A DNA stretch of 64,000 nucleotides from Areca catechu (taxonomy: Eukaryota > Streptophyta > Magnoliopsida > Arecales > Arecaceae): positions 143,880,780 to 143,944,779 of the forward strand of contig CM038041.1 of assembly GCA_021397845.1 (NCBI GenBank), read 5' to 3'. The position numbers were made by a program, and so were the translations under genes. The notes beneath the pieces were generated by a model. The model did not search any database. It had not been told where the DNA came from and was given only the letters and a program-made list of their open reading frames with translations. Every line of letters starts with the position of its first letter. Position 1 is the first letter of the stretch. Shown in pieces: positions 43,158-52,939 of the stretch.

Positions 43158-43220
43158 TTGATCCATTCTTAATCTGTCCTTGATCCATTCTTGATCTGTC
43201 CTTGATCCATTCTTGATTTA
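43156..43220 (+). repeat. 22-bp tandem repeat directly after F PBS
   Basis: Three copies of ccttgatccattcttgatct with a final gt (43156-43177, 43178-43199, 43200-43220, the last partial). The first copy starts in the last bases of the PBS. A run of A follows. The repeat is in the untranslated leader. Confidence 0.9.
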
Positions 43221-43247
43221 AAAAAAAAAAAAATTTTGCCGGCAATC

Positions 43248-44246
43248 ATGGAGCGGAACAACGGGGAGCCTTCTCTTTGTGACATTATGGAGACCTAGCA
43301 GCAGATGATGGCTATTTTGCAAGCAATGATGGCACGGTTGGAGGCGCATGATCGTGCTATACCTCGTCAAGATCGCAATGTACCTGATGAACATCGAGAA
43401 GGTGATGCCGACCCTTTCCAGAATATTGATGATCCTCCACCATTGCAAAGAGGGCAGCAACCGCGGCATGATGTAGCGCTTCCTAGGGATTTCGGACCGC
43501 CGCCTATTCATGACAATCAGACTTGTTGGGAGTTCGGGTTTTGGATTGAAATACCGGAGTTCAGAGGTGGTTTGAATCCTGATGAGTATGTGGATTGGAC
43601 CCTGCAGGTTGATGATGTTTTCCGGCTGAAAGAAGTGCCTTTGGACAAGCAAGTGCCGCTTATCACAATCCGATTCCGAGATCGAGCAGCGGCTTGGTGG
43701 CATGCACAGCACTACCGGAGGTATATGGATGGGAGGCCACCAATTGCATCATGGGCAGCCTTGAAGCAGGAGATGAATCGGGAGTTTCTTCCTCAGAATC
43801 ATGAACAGGTCCTTTATTCTAAATTGCATGGTTTAACACAAGGAAATCGAAGCGTGGAAGATTATACTACAGAGTTCTACCGACTGGTGGCTCGAAACCG
43901 ATTGATGGAGTCAGAACCGAGGTTGGTAGCCATGTATTTGCTTGGATTGCGATTCCCGATCCAGGATGTGTTGGCTCTGCATCGGATTGACAGTGTTGGT
44001 GGTGCGCACATGCGGGCACAAGCAGTGGAGCAGAGCCTGATGCGGAATAGAGGGTTCCAGAGTAGAGAAAAATTATCTGGTCAATTTTCGGGGCAGAGTC
44101 CTGGTAGTAGGAGTGCACCTCCTGTGGTGAGGCAACAAACTTCGGTAGTTCCTCCGAGACCTATAGTGCCGAGTGGGGCTTCGGTCCCTAGCAGAGGGTG
44201 GGCAGCAATCGAGCCAATGTTCGCTGCCATCGGTGTCATGACTTAG
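43248..44246 (+). pseudogene. F gag
   Basis: ATG at 43248 opens MERNNGEPSLCDIMET, with an early TAG at 43296-43298. The frame continues as QQMMAILQAMMARLEAHDRA, IPEFRGGLNPDEYVDWTLQV, FRDRAAAWWHAQHYRRYMDG and WAALKQEMNREFLPQNHEQV, i.e. the retrotransposon gag (capsid) fold. Then SVEDYTTEFYRLVARNRLME and a proline/serine linker follow. A frameshift near 44200 puts the zinc knuckle (CHRCHDLGHYANECP) in the next frame. Confidence 0.9.
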
Positions 44247-44719
44247 GACATTATGCTAATGAGTGCCCCAAGGCGCTTACCCAGTTACTTATGGAGGAGG
44301 AGCAGGAAGTTGAATTTCCCAAGGATGAGGAGTTCGAGGATGAGATGTATGTGATTGACCCAGACCACATCCAGGGAGAGAGTCTGATCATTAGGAGGAT
44401 GTGTCTTGCACCAAGAGCTGGTGGAGATTGGCGTCGGCATGATACTTTCTCAACAAAGTGCACTGTAGCTGGTAAAACTTGCAAGGTAATTATTGATTCT
44501 GGAAGTTGGGAGAATGTGATTGCTGAGGAAGTTGTGAAGAAATTGGGATTGATGACTGAGCCCCATCCTCAACCATACAAGCTCGGCTGGGTGAATCGGG
44601 ATGCAGATATTCAGGTTAGTCGACGTTGTAGGTTGGCCTTGTCTTTTGGGCCTCAGCTTGAGACGTCAATAGTAGCTGATGTTGTACCGATGGACGCGAC
44701 ACACATCATTTTGGGATAA
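44198..44719 (+). pseudogene. F nucleocapsid knuckle and protease
   Basis: Begins just before RCHRCHDLGHYANECPKALT, an intact CX2CX4HX4C knuckle, followed by an acidic stretch. The aspartic protease is VIIDSGSWENVIAEEVVKKL, with the DSGS motif intact, then RCRLALSFGPQLETSIVADV and the flap-side end MDATHIILG, stopping at 44717. RT follows in another frame. Confidence 0.9.
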
Positions 44720-45594
44720 CCATGGTAGTTTGATAATAAAGCAGTGTATAATGGTTACACTCATACTTATATGCTACGACCAGATGGGAGAAAAGTGATC
44801 TTGAAACCACTACAGGACATGGCTGAACAGAAGGTAGTAATTTGTTTGCCAAGCAGGGAGTTTGAGGTGAGTTTAGAGGGAGAAATTTCTGTTTTGCCCT
44901 GGTTAGTAAGCCAGAAGAGTTTGGCCATAATGGGGAGCAGGAGCTACATGATCTTCCTCTAGAGTTGGTGTCAGTTTTGGAGGAATTTCGAGATGTTGTA
45001 CGAAGTGAGCTTCCTGCGGGTTTGCCACCACTTCGAGATATTCAGCATGAGATTGATCTGATTCTGGGTTCTGTGTTGCCGAATAAGGCTCATTATCGAA
45101 TGACCCCACAGCAGCATGAGGAGCTGAAGAGGCAAGTTCAAGATCTTTTAGACAAAGGCTTTGTACGGGAAAGCATTAGCCCGTGCACGGTACCAGCACT
45201 TTTGGTGCTGAAAAAGGATGGTTCATGGCGTATGTGTATTGACAGCCGGGCAATAAACATAATTACTGTGAAGTATAGATTTCCAATACCGAGGCTGGAT
45301 GATATGCTAGATCAGTTGAGTGGTGCCGTGTTCTTTACTAAGATTGATTTAAAAAGTGGGTACCATCAGATCAGAATGAAGCCAGGTGATGAATGGAAGA
45401 CAGCCTTCAAGACAAAGGAAGGCTTGTATGAATGGTTGGTGATGCCATTTGGGCTATCTAATGCTCCTAGTACGTTCATGCGAGTAATGAACCAGGTTTT
45501 GCGTCCATTCCTTAGTTCTTTTGTTGTTGCATACTTTGATGATATATTGATATATAGTAAGACAGCACAAGAGCATGTTGAGCATGTTTCATAA
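44720..45594 (+). pseudogene. F reverse transcriptase
   Basis: The leading part 44744-44962 (NGYTHTYMLRPDGRKVILKP) ends at a TAG/frameshift. The core 44965-45594 reads LPAGLPPLRDIQHEIDLILG, GSWRMCIDSRAINIITVKYR, FPIPRLDDMLDQLSGAVFF, TKIDLKSGYHQIRMKPGDEW, YEWLVMPFGLSNAPSTFMRV and FVVAYFDDILIYSKTAQEH. The YFDD active site is intact. A TAA at 45592 ends this block and the frame continues into the connection region. Confidence 0.93.
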
Positions 45595-46284
45595 GTTCTA
45601 ACAGTATTACGTGAAAACCAGTTTTTTGCTAACCCAGAGAAGTGTATTTGGATGGTAGACAAATTAATTTTTCTGGGATATGTTGTTACTGGTGATGGGA
45701 TTCTTCCAAATGAAAGTAAGGTGCAAGCGATAGTGGACTGGCCAGCACCTACTACTTTGACTGAATTGAGTTCCTTTTTGGGTCTTGCAGGTTTTTACAG
45801 AAGGTTTGTGAAGAGGTATAGTGAGATTGCTGCACCCTTAACAGACTTGTTGAAATTAAATCAGTTTGGATGGAATGACTCTGCTCAGGCAGTATTTGAT
45901 GAGATGAAAGTCAAGTTGACCCAAGCACCACTATTGGTTCTTCCAGATTTTGACAAGGTATTCGAAGTGGATTGTGATGCTTCGAAGACTGGGATTGGCG
46001 CAGTACTCAGCCAAGATGGGAGACCCGTTGCTTTCTACAGTGAGAAGCTTGGAGGTGCCAAACTATTGTATTCGGTTTATGATTTGGAGCTATACGCCAT
46101 TGTGAGGTCATTGCATCATTGGCGACATTACTTGATCCAGCGAGAATTTGTGCTGTACTCAGATCATCAAGCATTAAAATTTCTACAAGGACAGCATAAG
46201 TTGAGCTCCAGACATGCAAAATGGGTAAGTACTCTATAGGAGTAAACTTTTAGCATCAAGCATAAGTCAGGCACTTTAAACAAA
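45595..46284 (+). pseudogene. F RT connection and RNase H
   Basis: In the same frame: VLTVLRENQFFANPEKCIWM, FLGYVVTGDGILPNESKVQA, ELSSFLGLAGFYRRFVKRYS, and the RNase H VFEVDCDASKTGIGAVLSQD, VYDLELYAIVRSLHHWRHYL, VLYSDHQALKFLQ and KSGTLNKVADVLSRR. The catalytic D-E-D set (DCDASKTG, LELYA, SDHQALK) is visible. Stops at 46237 and 46243 break it after HAKWVSTL. Confidence 0.92.
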
Positions 46285-47616
46285 GTGGCAGATGTTTTAA
46301 GTAGACGGAGTTTATTGATTGGTGCTATGCAAGTATATACCCTTGGGTTTGAAAGCATGAAGGATGATATCCGTGCAGATGAACATTTTCAGAGCATTGT
46401 GACTGAATTGGAAGCTGGAGGTCGATCTGACTTCGTCCTACATGATGGATATTTGTTCCATGGTAATTGTCTCTGTATTCCTAACACTTCACTGCGTGTA
46501 TTGATTATTCAGGAGCTGCATAATCAAGGACATTTTGGAAGAGACAAAACTGCATGGTTAATTCGTCAACGATTTTATTGGCTTGGGCTTGACCGAGATG
46601 TCAAAACCTTAGTGAAGAGATGCCGTTTGTGTCAGGAATCCAAAGGAACAGATACAAATCTAGGTTTATATACCCCTTTACCGATTCCAGATGAGCCATG
46701 GCGAGCGGTATCTATAGATTTTGTTGTAGGTTTACCACGAACAGTGAGAGGTCAAGATTCAATTATGGTAGTTGTAGATCGGTTCAGCAAGATGGCTTGT
46801 TTCTTGCCATGCAAAACAATATTTGATGCATCAAAAGTAGTTGATCTTTATTTTTCTGCGGTTGTTCGACATTATGGGTTACCATCGTCGATAGTTTCGG
46901 ACTGAGATAGCAAGTTTATGGAACATTTCTGACGTGAATTATGGAAAAAGTTGGGTACAAAATTAAAATTCAGTAGTCCTTATCATCCTCAGATCGATGG
47001 GCAAACCGAGACTGTCAACCGAAGTCTTGGTAACTTGTTAAGAGCCAATGTGCAAGAATTTAAAAACTGGGATGTATGTTTGCCGAAGATTGAGTTTGAG
47101 TTCAATTCTTCAGTGAACCGTTCTACTGGTTTTGCACCCTTTCAGGTATTGTATGGATTTCTACCAAGTGGACCACTTGATATTTTACCTATTGATGTGC
47201 CAAACAAATCAAGTAAAAAGATAGAAGATCGATTGGCTGATCTGCGTGAAGTGCACGCAACTGTTAAAGCCAATCTAGAGCAAAATTATGCCAAGTATAA
47301 GGCTAAGGCTGATCAGACGCGTCGACAGCAGACTTTTGAGGTTGGTGATTTGGTATGGGTTTTCTTGCCAAGAGAACGATATCCACAGGGGGCCTACACC
47401 AAACTCAAACCAAAGAAAATTGGTCCTTGTCAGGTGTTGGAGAAATTTAGTGACAATGCCTACCGAGTTGAATTACCAGACGATGTTCTTATTTCTGATG
47501 TATTCAATATTCGACATCTAACCCCTTATGCAGGTGATAATTCAAGCTTGAGGACAAGCTTTTCAGAGGAAGGGGAGAGTGATGCGGACATCGAGATGAA
47601 TATTGAACCTGATTAG
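46285..47616 (+). pseudogene. F integrase, frame running into the 3' LTR
   Basis: The frame has the HHCC zinc finger (LHNQGHFGRDKT, then KRCRLCQESKG), the first catalytic Asp (SIDFVVGLPRTV), the second (SSIVSD, followed by an in-frame TGA at about 46903), and the catalytic Glu region (DGQTETVNRSLGNLL). The C-terminal domain reads RQQTFEVGDLVWVFLPRERY, KKIGPCQVLEKFSDNAYRVE and SDVFNIRHLTPYAGD. The polypurine tract lies inside the coding sequence (codons for SEEGES), and the frame runs 37 bp into the LTR before a TAG at 47614. In the 5' LTR copy that codon is CAG and the frame stays open for about 72 codons. Two further stops occur (46903, about 46930). Confidence 0.9.
47563..47579 (+). promoter_or_regulatory. 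F polypurine tract (inside the integrase frame)
   Basis: CAGAGGAAGGGGAGAG directly precedes TGATGCGG of the 3' LTR. It overlaps in-frame codons of the pol C-terminus. Confidence 0.85.
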
Positions 47617-48682
47617 TTGACTCATATAACAGGACAGCCCAGTGATAGTTCGGCAAAGCCCAACCCAGACGTTTCAGTTCAGCTTCCGGCCCATGATGAA
47701 TTGGGGCCGCCAACCTCGCCAGCAGGAAATGTGCACAGGTCTAGATGCCTTCAAGGGAAGCAAGTTTCAAATCTGACCCATTTTTGGGATGAAAACAATT
47801 AATTGGGAATTGGGCCGAAGGCCCAATACACTAATTGCGTCCGTGAAATTTCGGATCCGGGAAAACACCGGAGTCTTTATATTTATTATTATTATAATTT
47901 TATTAGTGGCGTGATCTCTTGATTTTTTTTATAAAAAAAAAATCCGTTTGAAGAGTTTCACGCAAGAGTCAGCGTTTGGATTTGTTTACATTAGAGTTTA
48001 GTTTTTTTATTATTATTCCCTTCCTGTTAGTCACGTGGGGGACAACAACACCTTGTATTGCTTTTTTCTTAAAACCCGAACCATGGAATAGATTGGATGA
48101 GTTTTTGTTTGGAAAAATTTTGGGAAGCGTGTTGATTATTTCGTTTTGGGAAAAAAACAACAGCAGCCTTTTGGTTTTTTTGTTTTGGATTTTATATTGG
48201 AGCGTTTTGTTTTGGAATAGGGGATTGCAACGTGTTTCTGTTGGGAATAACAATTTACACGCTGTTGTGTTTCTTTTGGTTCTGTGGAAGACGTTTTTCC
48301 TTTTGGTGTTTTCCATGGAAGGCCGCCGGCACCCTTTTCCCCCTTGCGCACACCAGGCCAAAAGCCCGGTTGGGAGAAGACGATTCCGTGAGGAATCTCT
48401 TTCTTCCGTTCCTAGTTCCTGATTAAAAAAAAAAAAAAAAGAAACAGGGACTCATGGTGAGAAACCCATCGTTCGTCCCTTCCAATCTTGAAGACCCGGA
48501 TTGAAATCCGGTTGAGGGCTGGCAACGTGAGGAATCACGCGGCCCTTCCAACGCTTGATCGTTGCAGGTTTCAAAGGATCTTCCCCATATTGCTCAATCC
48601 TAGCATCCAAGAATTCCCAGAACCCGTTCTCCTTGAATCGGGGTTTTGGTCGTTGTAGGCGTTTGACAACCACCCTGCACCA
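47580..48682 (+). repeat. F 3' LTR
   Basis: Starts TGATGCGGACATCGAG and ends accctgcacca. It differs from the 5' LTR at scattered positions, mostly transitions. The frame 47617-47802 is the continuation of pol after the TAG. It abuts the remainder of C's 5' LTR at 48683. Confidence 0.92.
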
Positions 48683-50270
48683 CTTTCCAAGAGGGGGGTG
48701 AATTGGGATTATAAAAACATTAACAAGTATGTGCATTTCAAATCCTATTAGTGTTATGGTACAATAAGCAATGCAGAAGCAAGTAAATAAATGCAATAAA
48801 GTAAAACAAACACAATCACAAACACAAGGAATTTAGAGTGGTTTGGAGCAACCCGCTCCTACGTCCACTACCCAAGCACCACTTGGGATTTCCACTATAT
48901 CCCCCAACTGGAATACTGTTGGATTGTTTTAACAGGCTCACAACCCAAACCTATACACTTTGGTTTTATCGAGATCACCAAAGAAAACCCTCACTTGGTT
49001 TTAACACAGGCTAACCAAGAACCTAAATCCCTTTGGTTTTTACAACTGGGCTCACCAAAGAAAACCCAAACTTGGTTTTATACCGGGATCACCAAGAACC
49101 CAAACTTGAGTTTTTTTTAAAAAAAGGCTCACCTAAAAACCTTTACCACTCTCTTAAAAGACAGCCCCTTGCTATTCTTAGAGAGAAAACAAGATATATC
49201 AAAATGTAAAGCAACTATACAACAAACCAAACTTATTTGAGTATTGCCGATGAAGATCAAAGTGAAGCCTGGCTTTGAATGCTCTTTAATGTTCTTCAAG
49301 CTGCTTCTTTTCTTCTTCAAAAGATTGAATTCAAGGATGAAGAATAGTTGGTGAAACTTTGAAACCTTTCTTGAATGCTCTTGAAGTGGATTGGTGAAAA
49401 ACTTGAAAACTTTTCAACTTCCAATGAATAATGCCTCGAAAAAATTGTTTAAATCTTCATAAATACTTCCCTTTATAGTCTTCCATCAGAAATAGCTGTT
49501 GTAGGGCCTAAGGAACCGAAATAGAGCCATTGGAGGGTTTTTGGAATTCAAAAATGAAGTTTTGCAACTAGCCGTTAGATTGCAAAAACCCGTCACTCGA
49601 GTCGACTCGAGGTCCATGAGTTGGCTCAAAGTTTTAGAAAACCCAAGTAAAAGTTCTGTACAAGTCAGCACTTTTGGGTTGAGTCGACTCGAACTCTCAA
49701 TCAATGCAAGTTCAAATTCTGCTTGAGTCGGCTCTTCAAGGCTGAGTCGACTCGAATTCACAGTCACCAACAAACCTAACTCTGGACGAGTTGGCTCTTC
49801 TAGGCCTGAGTCGGCTCGAGGTCTCAGTCACTAAAAATATCAGTTCTTCATTGAGTCGGCTCTTGAGGCTTGAGTCAGCTCGAGGTACTGAAACTCTGAA
49901 ATTTTTATGCTATGCCAGAATAGGAGTCGGCTCTTGATCCATGAGTTGGCTCTTACAAAAATTCCTTGTATGCTTCAAAACTTCTCCAAACATCTTCAAA
50001 TCAAGATTCCAACAAGAACTAACCTACTTATTCTCACTTTTATAATTTTATAGCCCTTTTACAAGATTACATAGATGAGAAGCATTAGGGCTTCACAATT
50101 TGAAGTATACAAGATTTCATACAATGTTGGAATACCTTTCACCAGATAGAAAACCAACTAATGTAAAAATAAATATTTTCCTGCAAAAACTTCTTAAGTA
50201 ATTGAAAGAATTAGTAATACATACATGCTCCAATATTTTGTAATCATCAAAATCATTCCAGGGGTCAACA
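48683..50270 (-). repeat. C 5' LTR, main piece right of F
   Basis: Begins with the second TSD copy ctttc and caagaggggggtgaattggg, matching 33570 onward of the 3' LTR, and ends ccaggggtcaaca at 50270. It has its own U3 array (49595-49940). It joins E gag sequence at 50271. Confidence 0.92.
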
Positions 50271-50458
50271 AACTAGCAAATCTATAACTCTTTGCTGCTA
50301 CAGGATGAAGTTTTCCTTGCCATCGTACTTCTCAAAATCTACTTTGAACCCACTTGATGCCATTACCACAATCAAGAATTCAAGAGATCTGAAAACCTTA
50401 CCTACAAGAAGCTTTACTTCCAACCCTCTGATCTTGAGATCTTCCTTTCACGAACCTT
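50271..50458 (-). pseudogene. E gag N-terminus and leader
   Basis: The minus strand from ATG at 50363 reads MASSGFKVDFEKYDGKENF, then IL, a TAG and QQRVIDLLV. This is the usual start of copia gag (NF.LW..R..DLL). It stops at the C insertion point and resumes at 33551. The 5' leader to 50458 has no other feature. Confidence 0.85.
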
Positions 50459-50470
50459 GCTCTGATACCA
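50459..50470 (-). other. E primer-binding site
   Basis: The minus strand reads TGGTATCAGAGC, a perfect 12-base complement of the plant initiator tRNA-Met 3' end. It is two bases from the 5' LTR edge at 50473. Confidence 0.92.
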
Positions 50471-50472
50471 AA

Positions 50473-51307
50473 CGTCAAGAATTTAAGTTTCAAATCCAAC
50501 CAGATCTGAAGAATCAAACCCTCAAGAGCAGCCTTGTTCCTGATCAAGAATGAATGTCCTGATCAACAAAGCAATCACGAAAGCATATCACCAAGTTATG
50601 GATGACCATCTGCCAGTAATCTCTATTGAAGATCATGGTAGGATACAGGTCTAGAAGATCAAGAACACTAAGAATGAGACAAGCGAGAAAAAGAAGAGAA
50701 ACAGAGAAATTTTCTCGAGAGAAAGGGATTTTCTTTTCTTTCTGCTTCAAGAAGTTCGTTACACCTTCTTCGTTTCTTCGCCACTATCCTCTTATAAGAA
50801 TACAATATATATACCTCGATCACAAATGGCCGAGATCCCAAAACTCTCCCAGTTGGCATCATTCAAAATAGTTCACCCAATATCCGAGCTGACTTTAGAC
50901 ACTAGAGTCAACTTGGCCCTAGAACCGAGTCGACTCTAATCCTCAAAGCCGGCTCTTCCAGACCACAGGATTGATAGACTGCGCAATGGAGTTGACTCGA
51001 ACTCATCCGAGCCGACTCATCCAGTCTATAGGTTTCCTGACAGTGTAACTTAGCTGTCTCGAACCCATTCGAGCCAATTCGTCCAGTCCACAATCACCTG
51101 TTCTGAGACGTAACAACCAACAGAGCCAACTCTTACCCCAAAAGAGCCAACTTTAAGACCCAGATTGACCAAAACTGAGTCTAAACACCTAGGACTCATA
51201 CCGAACTCGATCCTAGCCCTAGATACATCATGGAAAATAATGATAGACCTGATCAATACATGTACATTGACCCAACTAGCCATGAATGCACCACCCGAGA
51301 CTCAACA
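50473..51307 (-). repeat. E 5' LTR
   Basis: 835 bp, the same length within a base as the 3' LTR. It begins (minus) TGTTGAGTCTCGGG at 51307. It has a tatatata TATA region near 50804-50812 and the gagccgactc motif set at 50885-51160. Confidence 0.9.
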
Positions 51308-52064
51308 AATACCTCCCTTTTATAGTTTTCAAATAGATCTAGCTGTTGTAGGGCCTAGGGAGTCGAAATAGAGCCATTGGAGCTTTCTTTGAATTCAAAA
51401 ATTCAATTCCAGAACTAGCCATTACAAGTCTGAACCTGACACTCGAGTCGGCTTGAGATGGTTGAGTCGGCTCGAAGTCTCAGACAATAGAAAATCAAAC
51501 TCTGAATGAGTCGGCTCTTCTGGGTCGAGTCGGCTCGAAGTCTCAGTCAAGATAAACACAAACTCTGGACAAGTCAACTCAATATCTTCGAGTTGGCTCG
51601 AATTTTTGAAACTCTGAAACTCTCCTTGCCGTGCCACAACAGGAGTCATCTCTTGGTCAATGAGTCGGCTCTTGATCCATGAGTCGATTATTGATCCATG
51701 AGTCGGCTCGAGCAGAACTTCTTCAAAATTTTAACCAATTGAATCTCCAACCAATACAAGTCTTCCGAAACTTCAAAATAAGTTACAAAAAATATCTAAC
51801 CTAATCAAACTTATTTTTACTAATTTATAGCCCTTTTTATAAGATTACAAGAATAAGAATTAGGGCTTTACAACTTTGAGATCTTCAATGCAATACACTT
51901 CATCAATTAATACAATTGCACTGGAATAAACTTCAGCTAAGTAGGAAATAAAATAACTTATGGATAAGTGCTTCGTACAAAAATTTCATGAATAATTGAA
52001 TAGGTTAGTCATAAATACATGCTCCAATATTTTGTAATCATCAAAATCATTCCAGGGGTCAACA
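51308..52064 (-). repeat. D LTR, second piece
   Basis: Resumes the D LTR with aatacctccc after E. It matches the U3 half of C's LTR, including gagtcggctcgaag units (51435-51715) and the end ccaggggtcaaca at 52064. There is no polypurine tract beyond the end, so this is a 5' LTR edge or a solo LTR; the other edge and any body lie left of the window. Confidence 0.82.
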
Positions 52065-52939
52065 TACTTTAATTAGGAATATGATTCCTATGCAGACTTA
52101 GGTTAGATTATGAGTGCCTAGGTAATTCTTCAAAGAAGACCTATTGAAAGACATCCTATATTAAGAATGTAGATCTATGAGATAGACCAAAAAAGATGCT
52201 ATACCTATCACAGAAATTATAAATTAAGGAAGTGCTAAATAAGTTCAGCCTAAAAATCCAATTGAAGATTTGACTCCTTAAGCATGGAGTTAATCTCTAA
52301 AATGTGTCCCCAATATATTTGAAAATCTTTTTAATATGAGCTAGATCCCTTTGGGCTTAGGCCATAGGGATCCTTATATGGACCATGCAATGTACATAAT
52401 CTTAGTTTTTCTATAAATGCCATGAGCAATTGTCAATAAAATTCAAGCTATGAGTATTGGATAATTGTGATAATATTCTTTAAGACTTGAGAAGTATTAG
52501 AGATATGTTTTAGGTCTTTAAGAGAAGGAGAATTGAGGGAATAATGATACATATGATGTGTTCTTAAACAATGGTGGTTTGAAACAGATCATTATAGGTT
52601 TGAACAGAGAGGCTGACTAAATCATCATCTCTAAAGGTGTAAGGATGCATTCTAGTTTATAGATTATTGTAGACATGAGTAAGATATCATGAGATAACAT
52701 AACACTCTATCATAGAAACAATGGTCCCATAGCTCTTACTGAGAAACTAAGGTCTCACCAGAAGTCTGAACATATAGAATGATGATTCAATTCATGACTA
52801 CCTTATTAAGGTGTAGAGAGCAATCTTCATATGAGATGTGGTAGACCCGCTAGCTTAGTAAGCTTTAACCAAGCTAAAACTGAGGTACATTAGGTGGGGC
52901 TGAAGTGCATGGCTCATTGCTTCGATGTAAGTGAGAGAT
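52065..52939 (+). pseudogene. J reverse transcriptase end and RNase H, heavily decayed
   Basis: Short matches survive in shifting frames: YLSQKL then IKEVLNKFSL and HGVNL.KMCPQ (RT thumb), and IALTEKLRSHQKSEHIE (RNase H C-terminus) near 52730-52800. This is a copia pol 3' end with many stops and frameshifts. A similar protein is read in element I on the minus strand. It is cut on the left by the D LTR. Confidence 0.72.

Larger units (their letters stand above)
42035..48682 (+). mobile_element. Gypsy element F, inserted in the 5' LTR of C (TSD CTTTC)
   Basis: Complete in outline: LTRs 42035-43141 and 47580-48682 (about 1.1 kb), PBS, gag, protease, RT, RNase H, integrase, polypurine tract. The exact 5-bp TSD CTTTC (42030-42034 and 48683-48687) and restored C LTR prove the insertion. 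LTR similarity is high, with few differences, so F is among the youngest insertions here. Sequence resembles plant chromoviruses (YFDDILIYS, DEWKTAFKTKEGLYEWLVMP), perhaps CRM-like, but no canonical chromodomain is seen. Confidence 0.93.
33552..50270 (-). mobile_element. SIRE-like copia C with ORF3, inserted in E gag, host of F
   Basis: A minus-strand element bounded by TGTTG...GTCAACA on plus. The flanks are aacca (33547-33551) and aacta (50271-50275), a TSD with one mismatch. Removing gypsy F leaves about 10 kb. The order matches A: 5' LTR (42016-42034 plus 48683-50270), PBS, gag, protease, integrase, RT, RNase H, motif cluster, ORF3, spacer, polypurine tract, 3' LTR. It splits E gag between MASSG...DLLV and the next block. 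Confidence 0.9.
16167..51307 (-). mobile_element. Tork-like copia E, split by B and C
   Basis: This minus-strand copia has 835-bp LTRs (16167-17002 and 50473-51307) and an exact 5-bp TSD AATAC (16162-16166 and 51308-51312). Its interior is cut twice: B lies in RNase H (17221-29784) and C lies in gag (33552-50270). Rejoining the pieces by position gives an ordinary order of gag, protease, integrase, RT, RNase H with no ORF3. DSACSYH, YVDDMLIA and TRTKH suggest the Tork lineage. The LTRs end in ATA and ACG where ACA is expected, both single transitions. Confidence 0.87.
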
